From Cryobacterium sp. M96 (GTDB lineage Bacteria; Actinomycetota; Actinomycetes; Actinomycetales; Microbacteriaceae): a DNA stretch of 64,000 nucleotides. Where the stretch lies: positions 62,001 to 126,000 of the forward strand of contig NZ_PJJS01000052.1 of NCBI RefSeq assembly GCF_002929845.1. The letters are read 5' to 3'. Shown here piece by piece: positions 43,398 to 52,166 of this stretch (its first letter is position 1; every line of letters begins with the position of its first letter). The notes below the pieces were generated by a model. It ran no database searches. It was not told the DNA's origin and saw only the letters and a list, made by a program, of their open reading frames with translations. The translations under genes were made by a program, and so were the position numbers.

Positions 43398-44981
43398 ATG
43401 TCCGGTATGAGAACTCGCGGTCGACGCGTCCGCAATCCGGGGCCCGCGTCCCCGCCGCACTCGACCGGCTCGGTACCCGGCGGCGGCCCCACATTGGTCG
43501 CAGGCTACCGCGCTCTGCGGCGCTTGGCGTCAACCGACCGGGCCGACCTGTATGTGGGCGTGGCGCCGTCCCCGTCGACCTCGACCGGGGATGAGGCGCG
43601 GGGGTGGGAGCAGGGTGGCTCCACGACGTCCGTCGTGCTCAAGGTCTTCCATCCGGGAACGGATGACCTCTCGATCGAACGGGAGGTCCAAGCCCTGACC
43701 ACCCTGACGGTCGGACGGCTGACCACGCTCGTCGATGTCGGCACCCTGGCCGATGGCCGCACCTGCCTCGTACTGGAACAGCTCACGGGCGGGTCGCTGA
43801 GCGGCTTTCTGGAGGGCCGCAGCCACTTGCTTCCCGGGGAGGCGGTCACGATCCTGGCGCCGATCGCGGCCGCATTGGCGGAGCTGCAGGCCATCGGCCT
43901 GATCCATCCGGCCGTCAGCCTCGCGAGCATTCTCTTCGACTCCAGCGGGCGCCCGGTCCTGACCGGGCTGGGAGAGCTCCGGGCGCTGCCCGAGGCCGGT
44001 CGCGGGCGGTCCGAGGCGCTCGCCCTGGTGCACGGCCGGCTCGCGCAGGTCATCCGGACGGTGCTCGACCACGTCGATCCCGTCGTGCCGGTCCCGACGG
44101 TCCTCCGCGACCTGGAACGGTGGTGTGCGGTGCCGGCCGCTGGCTCGGCGGCCCGCACCTGGGGCGAGGTCGAGCATCTCCTGTTCGCCTGGGCCGAGGC
44201 CAGGCCGGTGAGGCTGGGTCGGAGCCCCGAGGCCGTCAGCGAGCCGCAACCGGCCGTCGACTGGCTCCGGAGACCTCTGAGTGACGATTTCGTCGGATGT
44301 GCTCCCACGGAGAAGGTCCGCTTTGCCGCAGAGGATCCCCGGGCCAAACGGATGCTCGGCAGCCGGGTCTCGCGTGCTCGCACGGCGGTTGGCCGGCTGT
44401 GGGAAGGTCACCTGGCCGGTGGGCTGAAGTCGCTGCTGGGCCGGCGGTTCCGCCTCCGCCGTGGGCCGCTGCTCCTCGTGGCCCTCGTGGCGCTGTTGAG
44501 TACGGGACTGGCGGTGATGGCGCTGGCCGCGGGTGGATCCGCACACACCGACGGAGCGCGGCCGGAGGGCTCTTCAAAGCCGGCCGAGTCGACCACCGCT
44601 GACGGCGACGAAGTAGGCGGCGACGGGTCTCCCCGAGAGGAAGCCGTGGTGACCGGTGACGACCCGGTGGTCGCGCTTCCGGCCCTGCTGCGGGTCCGCA
44701 GCCGGTGCCTTGCGGAGGTTTCGGTGGTCTGCCTCGATGCCGTGCACCAGGCGCAATCGGCGGCTCTGGCGGCCGACAGCTACACCCTGCGCATGATGCA
44801 ACAGGGCGGCGAGGTCGCCGAATTCGAGGATTGGTCGTCGTGGGCGGCGGTTCTGGTGGAGCGAATGGGGGATGTCGCGCTCGTGTCGCTTCAGGCCCCG
44901 GATGCAGAACGACAGCCGGCCTCGGTCCTTGTGGTCAAGGGCGAGGCCGGCTGGCGAATCAGGGATATTTTCGACTACTAG
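43398..44981 (+). CDS. Membrane-anchored protein-kinase-like protein, probably a pseudokinase
   Basis: A 527-residue protein. Residues about 35-250 follow the protein-kinase fold: a degenerate glycine loop (GYRALRRLASTDRADLYVG), the ATP-site Lys82 (SVVLKVFHP), a helix C Glu (IEREVQALTTL), the hinge LVLEQLTGG, and the catalytic-loop place GLIHPAVSLASILFDSSG. There the HRD motif is HPA and the DFG is replaced by TGLGE (about 189-193), so the catalytic and metal-binding Asp are missing. A membrane helix (LLLVALVALLSTGLAVMAL, about 357-379) is followed by an external domain of 140 residues. It sits between lipB and the E2 gene. A regulatory or scaffold role is inferred. ATG at 43398 was chosen over 43335. 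Confidence 0.75.
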   Translation: MSGMRTRGRRVRNPGPASPPHSTGSVPGGGPTLVAGYRALRRLASTDRADLYVGVAPSPSTSTGDEARGWEQGGSTTSVVLKVFHPGTDDLSIEREVQALTTLTVGRLTTLVDVGTLADGRTCLVLEQLTGGSLSGFLEGRSHLLPGEAVTILAPIAAALAELQAIGLIHPAVSLASILFDSSGRPVLTGLGELRALPEAGRGRSEALALVHGRLAQVIRTVLDHVDPVVPVPTVLRDLERWCAVPAAGSAARTWGEVEHLLFAWAEARPVRLGRSPEAVSEPQPAVDWLRRPLSDDFVGCAPTEKVRFAAEDPRAKRMLGSRVSRARTAVGRLWEGHLAGGLKSLLGRRFRLRRGPLLLVALVALLSTGLAVMALAAGGSAHTDGARPEGSSKPAESTTADGDEVGGDGSPREEAVVTGDDPVVALPALLRVRSRCLAEVSVVCLDAVHQAQSAALAADSYTLRMMQQGGEVAEFEDWSSWAAVLVERMGDVALVSLQAPDAERQPASVLVVKGEAGWRIRDIFDY

Positions 44982-45010
44982 TCAAGGTCCGGTCTCACGG
45001 ACGACATCGA

Positions 45011-46498
45011 CTAGATGCCGAGGTTTGCTTCGAAGGCACCTGCCTCGAGACGCTGCTTCATGGTGACGAGGAAGCGTGAAGCATCCGCGCCGTCAATGAT
45101 GCGGTGATCATAGGACAGAGCCAGGAACACGGTCGAGCGGATCGCGATCGCGTCGAGGCCACCCTGGCTGACGACGATGGGCTTCTTGTAGACAACCCCG
45201 GTGCCGAGGATGGCGCTCTGCGGCAGGAAGACGACCGGGGTGTCGAAGAGCGCACCGCGCGAACCGGTGTTGGTCAGCGTGAACGTTCCACCAGACAGTT
45301 CGTCGGGCTTGAGCTTGTTGTCGCGGGTGCGCTGAGCGAGATCGGCGATCTGAGCGGCGAATCCGGCCAGATCGAGTTCGCCCGCGTTGCGCACGACCGG
45401 GGTCAGCAGGCCGCGTTCGGTATCGACCGCAATGCTGATGTTCTCCTGGCTCGGGTACACGATCGTGTCGCCGTTGATGGTGGCGTTGATGATTGGGTTG
45501 GCCTGAAGTGCCTCGGCTGCAGCGAGAGCGAAGAACGGCAGAAAGGACAGCTTGTTACCCGTCTTGGCGTGAAAATCGGCCTTGACCTGGTCGCGAAGAA
45601 TCGCGACCCGGGTCACGTCGACCTCGACCACCGTGGTCAGCTGCGCCGATGACTGCATCGAGATGACGGCGCGTTCGGCGACGACCTTGCGCAGACGCGA
45701 CATGGGCTGGGTGGTCCCGCGCAGGGCGGAAACCTCCACGGCCGGAGCTGTTGCTGCAGCCGTCCCGACGGGAGCGCTGGCCTGGGCGAGCGCGATGTCC
45801 TCCTTGCGGATGCGTCCACCGACACCGGTTCCGACCACGCGAGACAGATCGACGCCGGCCTCGTTCGCGAGTTTGCGGACGATGGGGGTGACGTAGCCGG
45901 ATGTTCCCGCGTGCGATCCGCGGGAGACGGCCGGCTCCGGCGCGACCACGGGGGCAGCGGCAGGTGCGGGGGCAGCGGCAGGTGCTGGGGCGGCGACGGG
46001 GGCAGCGACAGGAGCCGCAGCAGCAACGGGTGCCGCGACCGGTGTGGGCGCGAACACCGGTGCGGGTGCAGCGACGGGTTCGGGAGCGGCGACCGGTGCG
46101 GGTGCCGCGACCGGTGCGGGTGCCGCGACCGGTGCGGGTGCTGCAACGGGTGCGGGTGCCGCCACGGGTGCGGGGGCGGCCACCGGTGCCGGCGCTTCCG
46201 CGACGGGCTCGGGAGCGTCCACCGGCGCAGGCGCTTCCGCGACGGGAGCGGAGGCACCGGAACCGTCACCGATCGTGACCAGCGGAGTTCCGACCTCGAC
46301 GGTCTCATCTTCCTGAACCAGGATGGCCTCGATCACGCCGGCAATGGGGGACGGGATTTCCGTGTCCACCTTGTCGGTCGATACTTCCAGCAGCGGCTCG
46401 TCGACTTCGACGCGGTCTCCCACGTTCTTCAGCCAGCGGGTGACCGTACCCTCTGTGACACTCTCACCGAGTGCCGGGAGGTTAACGGATTCGCTCAT
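45011..46498 (-). CDS. sucB: Dihydrolipoamide acyltransferase (E2 of 2-oxoacid dehydrogenase)
   Basis: A 495-residue E2. One lipoyl domain (about 1-78) carries Lys43 in EVSTDKVDTEI. A Pro/Ala/Val linker of repeated APVAAP units (about 88-190) follows, then a peripheral-subunit-binding domain (YVTPIVRKLANEAGVDLSRV) and a catalytic domain ending with the active-site ALSYDHRIIDGADASRF. It is usually annotated as the succinyltransferase SucB. In corynebacteria the ODH succinyltransferase domain is fused to E1o and the protein of this type serves pyruvate dehydrogenase (AceF), so its partner may be AceE at 17-20 kb. It is 70 bases downstream of lpdA. Confidence 0.9.
   Translation of the reverse strand: MSESVNLPALGESVTEGTVTRWLKNVGDRVEVDEPLLEVSTDKVDTEIPSPIAGVIEAILVQEDETVEVGTPLVTIGDGSGASAPVAEAPAPVDAPEPVAEAPAPVAAPAPVAAPAPVAAPAPVAAPAPVAAPAPVAAPEPVAAPAPVFAPTPVAAPVAAAAPVAAPVAAPAPAAAPAPAAAPVVAPEPAVSRGSHAGTSGYVTPIVRKLANEAGVDLSRVVGTGVGGRIRKEDIALAQASAPVGTAAATAPAVEVSALRGTTQPMSRLRKVVAERAVISMQSSAQLTTVVEVDVTRVAILRDQVKADFHAKTGNKLSFLPFFALAAAEALQANPIINATINGDTIVYPSQENISIAVDTERGLLTPVVRNAGELDLAGFAAQIADLAQRTRDNKLKPDELSGGTFTLTNTGSRGALFDTPVVFLPQSAILGTGVVYKKPIVVSQGGLDAIAIRSTVFLALSYDHRIIDGADASRFLVTMKQRLEAGAFEANLGI
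46035..46200 (-). repeat. Tandem 18-base repeats in the E2 linker
   Basis: Three consecutive 18-base units begin at 46089 on the plus strand (GCGACCGGTGCGGGTGCC, the third with one mismatch), flanked by several degenerate copies. They encode the Ala-Pro-Val-Ala linker. This type of repeat commonly varies in copy number between strains. Confidence 0.8.
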
Positions 46499-46568
46499 GC
46501 GATTGTCTCCTTCAAAACGAATTGTCTGTAATTAGAGTACTGAGTGTCTGAATGCAGAGGTTCGACGG

Positions 46569-47939
46569 CTACGCGTGAAGCGGCTTGCCGGCCAGCGCCA
46601 GGAAGGCCTCGCCGAGTGCCTCGTTCTGGGTGGGGTGCGCGTGCAGGAACGGGGCGATGTCTTCCGGGTAGGCCTCCCAGTTCACCACCAACTGTCCCTC
46701 ACCGATCAGCTCGCCGACGCGGGCGCCGATCATGTGGACACCGAGGATGGGGCCGTCTTTGACCCGGACGAGCTTGATGGAGCCACTCGTGCCGAGGATG
46801 GAGCTCTTGCCGTTTCCACCCAGGTTGTACTCGACGGTGGAGATCTGGTCGGCGCCGAACTTTTCGGCAGCCTTGGCCTCCGAGTAGCCAACGGAGGCGA
46901 TCTCCGGGTCGCTATAGGTGACCTTGGGGATGTTGAGGTCGTCGACGACGATCGGGTTGAGACCGGCGATCTCCTCGGCGACGAAGATGCCTTGCTGGAA
47001 TCCGCGGTGCGCGAGCTGCAGGCCGGGGACGATGTCGCCCACGGCGAAGACGCCGGGGATGTTGGTCGCGAGGCGCTCGTCGGTCAGGACAAAGCCGCGG
47101 TCCATGGTGACGCCGACCTCCTCGAAGCCGAGTCCGGCGGTCGACGGGCCACGCCCGACGGCGACGAGCAGAATCTCAGCCTCGATGACGGTGCCGTCCT
47201 CCAGGGTGATGACAACGCCGTTCTCGTGCTGAGTGACGCTCTGGAACCGGATGCCGAGCGAGTATTCGATGCCACGCTTTCGGAAGGCGCGCTCCAGCTG
47301 CTTGGAGATGGACTCTTCCTCGTTGGGAACCAGGTGGGGAAGTGCCTCGATGATGGTGACGTCGGCACCGAAGGACTTCCAGACGCTCGCGAATTCGGCG
47401 CCGATGACGCCGCCGCCGAGCACGGCGACCTTCTTCGGGACGAACTCGAGCTCGAGGGCGTGCTCGCTGGTCATGACTCGACCGCCGATGGCGAGCCCCG
47501 GCAGGGAGCGGGAGTAGGAGCCTGTCGCGAGGACGATGTTCTTACCCACGATGGTGTCGGCACCGACCTGCACGGTGTTCGGCGAAATCAGTCGACCTTC
47601 ACCTTCGATCACTGTGATGCCGCGCGACTTGATCAGACCCTGCAGCCCCTTGAACTTCGACGCCACAATACTTTTGCGGAACGCGTTCACGGCGGGCATG
47701 TCGATGCCCTCGAACTGCGTTTTGACACCATACTTCGCGGCGTCGCGGCTGAAATCGGCCACCTCGGCCGAGTGCAGAAGTGCCTTGGTCGGGATGCAAC
47801 CGAGGTGCAGACAGGTTCCGCCGAGTTTGCCTTTTTCGATCAGGCCAACGGTGAGCCCCAGCTGAACGGCACGCAATGCGGCCGCGTAGCCACCGCTTCC
47901 GCCGCCGAGAACGACAAGGTCAAAATTCTGTTCCGACAC
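46569..47939 (-). CDS. lpdA: Dihydrolipoyl dehydrogenase (E3)
   Basis: A 456-residue flavoprotein that reoxidises the dihydrolipoyl group of E2 and passes electrons to NAD. Visible: the FAD fold VVLGGGSGGYAAALRA, the redox-active disulfide GGTCLHLGCIPTK (Cys43 and Cys48), the NAD fold VAVLGGGVIGAEFASVW near 172, FAVGDIV near 305, and the C-terminal dimer His-Glu pair HAHPTQNEALGEA. GTG start. It precedes the E2 gene with a 70-base gap, giving an lpdA-sucB unit that may be shared by the pyruvate and 2-oxoglutarate complexes. Confidence 0.96.
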   Translation of the reverse strand: MSEQNFDLVVLGGGSGGYAAALRAVQLGLTVGLIEKGKLGGTCLHLGCIPTKALLHSAEVADFSRDAAKYGVKTQFEGIDMPAVNAFRKSIVASKFKGLQGLIKSRGITVIEGEGRLISPNTVQVGADTIVGKNIVLATGSYSRSLPGLAIGGRVMTSEHALELEFVPKKVAVLGGGVIGAEFASVWKSFGADVTIIEALPHLVPNEEESISKQLERAFRKRGIEYSLGIRFQSVTQHENGVVITLEDGTVIEAEILLVAVGRGPSTAGLGFEEVGVTMDRGFVLTDERLATNIPGVFAVGDIVPGLQLAHRGFQQGIFVAEEIAGLNPIVVDDLNIPKVTYSDPEIASVGYSEAKAAEKFGADQISTVEYNLGGNGKSSILGTSGSIKLVRVKDGPILGVHMIGARVGELIGEGQLVVNWEAYPEDIAPFLHAHPTQNEALGEAFLALAGKPLHA

Positions 47940-48038
47940 CCAGATACTCCCTCATACATCACAACCCGGTCTGCCCGCAGCGAGGATACGCATCCGGGCA
48001 GGCGAGAGTGGGCGAGATTTCTCGCCCACTTGACTGTA

Positions 48039-49526
48039 CTACGGGCGCGAAAAGTCCTCGGCCAGTCGGAGCAGAGTCCGAACCGAGATTCCGGTCGGCC
48101 CGGCATTCGTGAATCCCCACCCGCTGCCGGTGTTGTGGGCCGGCCCGGCGATGTCCAGGTGGGCCCACGGGATCGTCTCGGTGCCGTCCCCGTTGCCGCG
48201 GATTCCGATGAACTCCTGCAGGAATACTCCGGCGAGCAGCATGCCGCCGTGGGTGCTGCCGATCTTCGCGTTGGCGATGTCGGCGACATCCGAGTTGAGT
48301 AGAGGGCGCAGTTCCTCGGGAAGCGGCATCGGCCACACCAGCTCACCCACCGATTTGCCGGCGGTGAGCACCCGGGCGACCAGGGCATCCTCACCCATGG
48401 CGGCGTAGTAGCGGGTGCCGAGTGCGACGAGGGCGGCGCCGGTCAGCGTCGCCACGTCCACGATCGCATCCGGGCACTCCTCGCCGGCCGCGACGAGACC
48501 GTCCGCAAGAACCAGGCGACCCTCCGCATCCGTGTTCAGCACCTCGACCGTGCGGCCTCCGCGGATCCGCAACACGTCGTTGGGTCGGATGGCCGAGCCG
48601 GACGGCATGTTCTCCGCGATGCAGAGCCAGGCGGTGATACGCACGTTGAGCCCCAGGCGGGCGGCCGCCAGGGTCACGGCCAGCACGGTCGCCGCGCCGG
48701 TCATGTCGTATTTCATGCCGACCATGGATGCCGGCGGCTTCAGTGAGAGTCCGCCGGTGTCGAAGGTGATGCCCTTGCCGACCAGGGCAATGTGCTGCGT
48801 CGCGCCCTCCGGCGTGTAGCTGACCTTGACCAGGCGCGGCGGCCGGCTGGAACCCTGGCCGACGCCCGCGATGCCGCCGAAACCATCCGCGGCCAGCTCC
48901 GCCTCGTCCCAGACGCGCACGGCGACGGGAAGGCCCGCGGCGGCGTCCATGGACAGGCGCGCGAGTGCCTCCGGGTAAAGGTCGGAGGGCGGCATGTTGA
49001 CCAGGTCCTTGACCAGGTTGACGGCCTCGGCGATGACTCCGACGCGGGTGGAGGCTCCGGCCGCCTCCGCGGCGGTGTGCACCGTGATCTCCTGCGCCGG
49101 GATCTTGGTCGCGGCGAGCGAATTCTGCCGGTACGCGGTGTAATAGTACGCACCGAGCGCGGCACCCTCAAGGACGGCCTCCGCTTGGGCATCCGTGGTC
49201 ATGGGGAAGGCGAAGGCAACCGAGGTCACGCCGGTCAGCTGGCGAACGGCCGACCCGGCAGCATGGCGCAGCGCATCGACCGTGACCTCCTTGCCGATTC
49301 CGACAACGGCGATGCTGCGGGCGTTGCCGATCGACGCAGGCAGTCGCACCACCTGATCGCGACCACCCGTGATACCCAGGGGGGCGAGTTGGTCCGCGAG
49401 GCCGGCGAAGGCGGCGTCAGCGAACAGGGCGGCGGTGTCGCCGGACTGGAGCGCCCCGACAATGAGAACGTCCACCTCCGATTCGAGGGCGGGTGCTGCG
49501 GATATGGTCAGACGGGGTGCGTTCAT
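48039..49526 (-). CDS. pepA: Leucyl aminopeptidase (M17)
   Basis: A 495-residue two-zinc exopeptidase. The M17 signatures are clear: KGITFDTGGLSLKPPASM near 260 (metal-binding Lys, Asp), MKYDMTGAATVL, and NTDAEGRLVLADGL near 338 (metal-binding Asp and Glu with the catalytic Arg). The N-terminal third is the usual mixed domain (VVGIGKEVTVDALRHAAG). ATG at 49526; the open frame continues upstream for 410 codons as an antisense shadow of the PAC2 gene. It precedes lpdA by about 100 bases, so co-transcription is uncertain. Confidence 0.93.
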   Translation of the reverse strand: MNAPRLTISAAPALESEVDVLIVGALQSGDTAALFADAAFAGLADQLAPLGITGGRDQVVRLPASIGNARSIAVVGIGKEVTVDALRHAAGSAVRQLTGVTSVAFAFPMTTDAQAEAVLEGAALGAYYYTAYRQNSLAATKIPAQEITVHTAAEAAGASTRVGVIAEAVNLVKDLVNMPPSDLYPEALARLSMDAAAGLPVAVRVWDEAELAADGFGGIAGVGQGSSRPPRLVKVSYTPEGATQHIALVGKGITFDTGGLSLKPPASMVGMKYDMTGAATVLAVTLAAARLGLNVRITAWLCIAENMPSGSAIRPNDVLRIRGGRTVEVLNTDAEGRLVLADGLVAAGEECPDAIVDVATLTGAALVALGTRYYAAMGEDALVARVLTAGKSVGELVWPMPLPEELRPLLNSDVADIANAKIGSTHGGMLLAGVFLQEFIGIRGNGDGTETIPWAHLDIAGPAHNTGSGWGFTNAGPTGISVRTLLRLAEDFSRP

Positions 49527-49609
49527 CCCCCGATCGTACGCTCCGGGTGTGTTCGCTCTCGGCATCACGGCGGGGTCGTCGATTCCCGCACCGCCCGGAA
49601 TTTGGCGCT

Positions 49610-49623
49610 TACAGTTAATGTCA
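49610..49623 (+). promoter_or_regulatory. Possible -10 element of the PAC2 gene
   Basis: TACAGT is spaced so that transcription would begin one base before the ATG at 49623, consistent with a leaderless mRNA. No -35 or ribosome site is evident. Confidence 0.35.
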
Positions 49624-50546
49624 TGCGGGATCCTGGTGACATTTACGAGCTGACTGCGGACGCGCAAAACGTCCCGGAGGGGCTCCACCTTGTGGCGGGT
49701 CTGACGGGCTTCGCGGATGCCGGTGGCGCCGTCTCGCAATTCACGGAATACCTTCTGGAAACCCTTGACCACACCGTCGTCGCGACCTTCGACGCCGACG
49801 TGCTGCTCGACTACCGGGCGCGGCGGCCGATCATCCAGTTCGACCAGGACCACCTCACCGACTATCAGCCTCCCGCCCTGAGGGTGTACCAGGCCCGGGA
49901 CGAGATCGGCCAGCCGTTCCTGCTTCTGACCGGCTTCGAGCCGGATTTCCGCTGGGAACAGTTCACCGCCGCGGTGCTGCAGCTTGAGCGCCGCTTCAAG
50001 GTGGCCTCCACAACCTGGGTGCACGCGATTCCGATGCCGGTCCCGCACACCCGTCCGATCGGCGTGACCGTCAGCGGAAACCGGTCCGATCTGGTCGAGA
50101 GCATGTCGGTCTGGCGTCCGAACACCCAGGTTCCGGCGAACGTGCTGCACCTGGTGGAATACCGGCTGCAGGAGGCTGGCGTCTCCGTCGTCGGGTTCGT
50201 ACTGCTCATCCCGCACTATCTGGCCGACACGGAATTCCCCCTCGCCGCCCTCGCAGCCCTGGACAGCACGAGTGCCTCCACCGGGCTGATCTTCCCCACC
50301 GATCGGGTGCGAGAGAAGAACCGCGAGTTCGTCGCCCGCATCGACGAGCAAGTGCGGGACAACCCCGAGCTGGGCAAGCTCGTCGGCACGCTCGAAGAGC
50401 GCTACGACGCCTATATGGAGGGCAGCACGCTGCGCTCCCCACTGACCGACGAGGCCGGCGAATTGCCCAGCGCCGATGAGATCGCCGCCGAACTGGAGAA
50501 CTTCCTCGCCACCCGGCGCAGCAGAGACGACGGTTCGCCGGCCTGA
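49623..50546 (+). CDS. PAC2-family protein
   Basis: A 307-residue protein of the PAC2 family, related to a proteasome-assembly chaperone of eukaryotes. Seen: GLHLVAGLTGFADAGGAVSQF (20-40), TFDADVLLDYRARRP near 58-72, LLLTGFEPDFRWEQF near 100, the family motif GIPMPVPHTRP-like (AIPMPVPHTRPIGVT) and VVGFVLLIPHYLADTEFP near 190. The C-terminal 80 residues are helical and charged. A chaperone-like function is assumed in eukaryotes; the actinobacterial protein has no proven role. Divergent from pepA. Confidence 0.88.
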   Translation: MRDPGDIYELTADAQNVPEGLHLVAGLTGFADAGGAVSQFTEYLLETLDHTVVATFDADVLLDYRARRPIIQFDQDHLTDYQPPALRVYQARDEIGQPFLLLTGFEPDFRWEQFTAAVLQLERRFKVASTTWVHAIPMPVPHTRPIGVTVSGNRSDLVESMSVWRPNTQVPANVLHLVEYRLQEAGVSVVGFVLLIPHYLADTEFPLAALAALDSTSASTGLIFPTDRVREKNREFVARIDEQVRDNPELGKLVGTLEERYDAYMEGSTLRSPLTDEAGELPSADEIAAELENFLATRRSRDDGSPA

Positions 50547-50600
50547 TCCGCCGCGCGTCGCCGTGAATCCGGATGCTTCGGCGCGGGTAAGTTTGGGGCA

Positions 50601-51935
50601 ATGAACTCGCGCCGGTCCTGGTTGATCTTTTACGTCGGATCGTTCGCGTACCTCTCCGCCGTCCTGCAGCGCTCTTCCCTCGGGATCGCCGGTGTCGCCG
50701 CCACCGAACGGTTCGGCGGGTCTGCCGCGCTGCTGTCGAGCCTCGCCGTCGTGCAACTCGCCGTCTATGCGGCGGCACAGATTCCGGTGGGCGTCCTGAT
50801 CGATCGGTACGGGCCTCGCGTGCTGGTGGCCTCCGGGACAGGGCTGATGGTGGTCGGCCAGACCACGCTCGCCTTCGCCCCCGACATCCCGATTGCCGTG
50901 CTCGGGCGCATCCTCGTCGGTGCCGGCGACGCCGCCATCTTCATCTCGATGATTCGTCTCATCGCCTCGTGGTTCTCCGGACGCATCGTTCCTCAGCTCT
51001 CGCAGTGGCTGGGCAACATCGGTCAGCTCGGCCAGGTGCTGTCCGCCCTACCGCTGGCGTGGGTGCTGCACACCTGGGGGTGGACGCCGACGTTCCTCTC
51101 CGCCGCCTCGGTTGCCGTGTTGGCCCTGATCGTGGTCATCGTCGTGGTGACGGACCAGCCGGAGCGCGCATCCATGCAGAACCGGACCACCAGCTGGCGT
51201 GGCGCGCTACTGCAGCTCACACACAGTTTCAAGCGGCCTGGAACCCAGCTCGGCTTCTGGTCGCACTACGTCACACAGTCCTCCGGAACCGTCTTCACCC
51301 TGCTCTGGGGATTCCCTTTCATGGTGTACGGACTTGGCTACGACCCGTCCCTCGCCGCGGCGATGCTGATGGTCCTGGTGGGTGCCGGCATGGTGTGCGG
51401 GCCGATCCTGGGGATCCTGACGGCGCGCTTTCCGCTGCGCCGCAGCACCATCGTGCTCGGCGTCGTCGCGCTGATGGGCGCGGCCTGGGCCGCGGTGCTG
51501 CTGTGGCCGGAGCAGCCGCCGTTCTGGTTGATGCTGGTGCTGCTCGTCGCACTTGGCATCGGGGGACCCGGCTCACTGATCGGCTTCGATTTCGCGCGCA
51601 CCTTCAACCCCCAGCGCAGCCACGGCTCGGCGAACGGCGTCGTGAACGTGGGCGGCTTCACCGCCAGTTTCGTGATGGTCTACCTCATCGGGCTACTGCT
51701 TGACCTGCAGGACGGCTGGCGCACCGCCAGGGGGGAGGTGAGCGATCTGTATTCGCTCGACTCCTTTCGGGTTGCGTTTTCTGTGCAGTTCCTGGTTGTG
51801 GGACTCGGCGTGATTTTCCTGCTGCACGCCCGGGCCCGCACCCGCAGCCAGCTGTCCCGCGACGAGGGAGTGGAAGTCGCGCCGCTCTGGGTCGCCGTGG
51901 CGCGGGCATGGCGCCGGAGGCAGCAGCCTGAATAG
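50601..51935 (+). CDS. MFS transporter
   Basis: A 444-residue major-facilitator protein with twelve predicted helices. The MFS signature follows helix 2 (VGVLIDRYGPRVLVASG, near 66-82), and the second half mirrors it (ILTARFPLRRSTIVLG near 274). The C-terminus (RTRSQLSRDEGVEVAP) is hydrophilic. Substrate unknown. A -10 box TAAGTT puts transcription start at about 50600, one base before the ATG, suggesting a leaderless mRNA. It is between the PAC2 gene and sigA, in the same direction as both. Confidence 0.85.
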   Translation: MNSRRSWLIFYVGSFAYLSAVLQRSSLGIAGVAATERFGGSAALLSSLAVVQLAVYAAAQIPVGVLIDRYGPRVLVASGTGLMVVGQTTLAFAPDIPIAVLGRILVGAGDAAIFISMIRLIASWFSGRIVPQLSQWLGNIGQLGQVLSALPLAWVLHTWGWTPTFLSAASVAVLALIVVIVVVTDQPERASMQNRTTSWRGALLQLTHSFKRPGTQLGFWSHYVTQSSGTVFTLLWGFPFMVYGLGYDPSLAAAMLMVLVGAGMVCGPILGILTARFPLRRSTIVLGVVALMGAAWAAVLLWPEQPPFWLMLVLLVALGIGGPGSLIGFDFARTFNPQRSHGSANGVVNVGGFTASFVMVYLIGLLLDLQDGWRTARGEVSDLYSLDSFRVAFSVQFLVVGLGVIFLLHARARTRSQLSRDEGVEVAPLWVAVARAWRRRQQPE

Positions 51936-52166
51936 CTGCGCGCCTGGCTTGTCTCCTACACAAAGCATGCAATAATTGTCAATAGGGCCCGTTCTGGTCC
52001 TGGGAGCAACGACAGCAGTGTCGGTGTGAATAGCCCGGGACTTGACATGGGTCCTAGTACTGCCCAAAATCCAAACTGCCCAGGCTCCTCTCCCGCTAGA
52101 CCCACCCGGTCGGGACCCGCTTGGCAGCGCCGCAGGCTCCCGCGCCACGGCATGAGAGGTGTTCGA
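51936..52166 (+). promoter_or_regulatory. Promoter and leader region of sigA
   Basis: An interval of 231 bases before the principal sigma factor. A TTGACA hexamer at 52042-52047 is the best -35 candidate; the matching -10 about 17 bases on is weak (CAAAAT), so the promoter is uncertain. A GAGAGGT ribosome site stands seven bases before the start codon. No gene is seen in the interval. Confidence 0.35.

Noticed and set aside
46575-48302. A 575-codon plus-strand frame opposite lpdA
   Set aside because: Antisense shadow; lpdA has every catalytic motif.
49527-50756. A 410-codon N-terminal extension of pepA
   Set aside because: The extension lies antisense to the PAC2 gene and reads as low-quality sequence, while pepA from 49526 matches the family length and N-terminus.
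52152-52166. An alternative upstream ATG for sigA
   Set aside because: The GAGAGGT ribosome site is placed seven bases before the ATG at 52167 and would lie inside the coding region of the upstream start.
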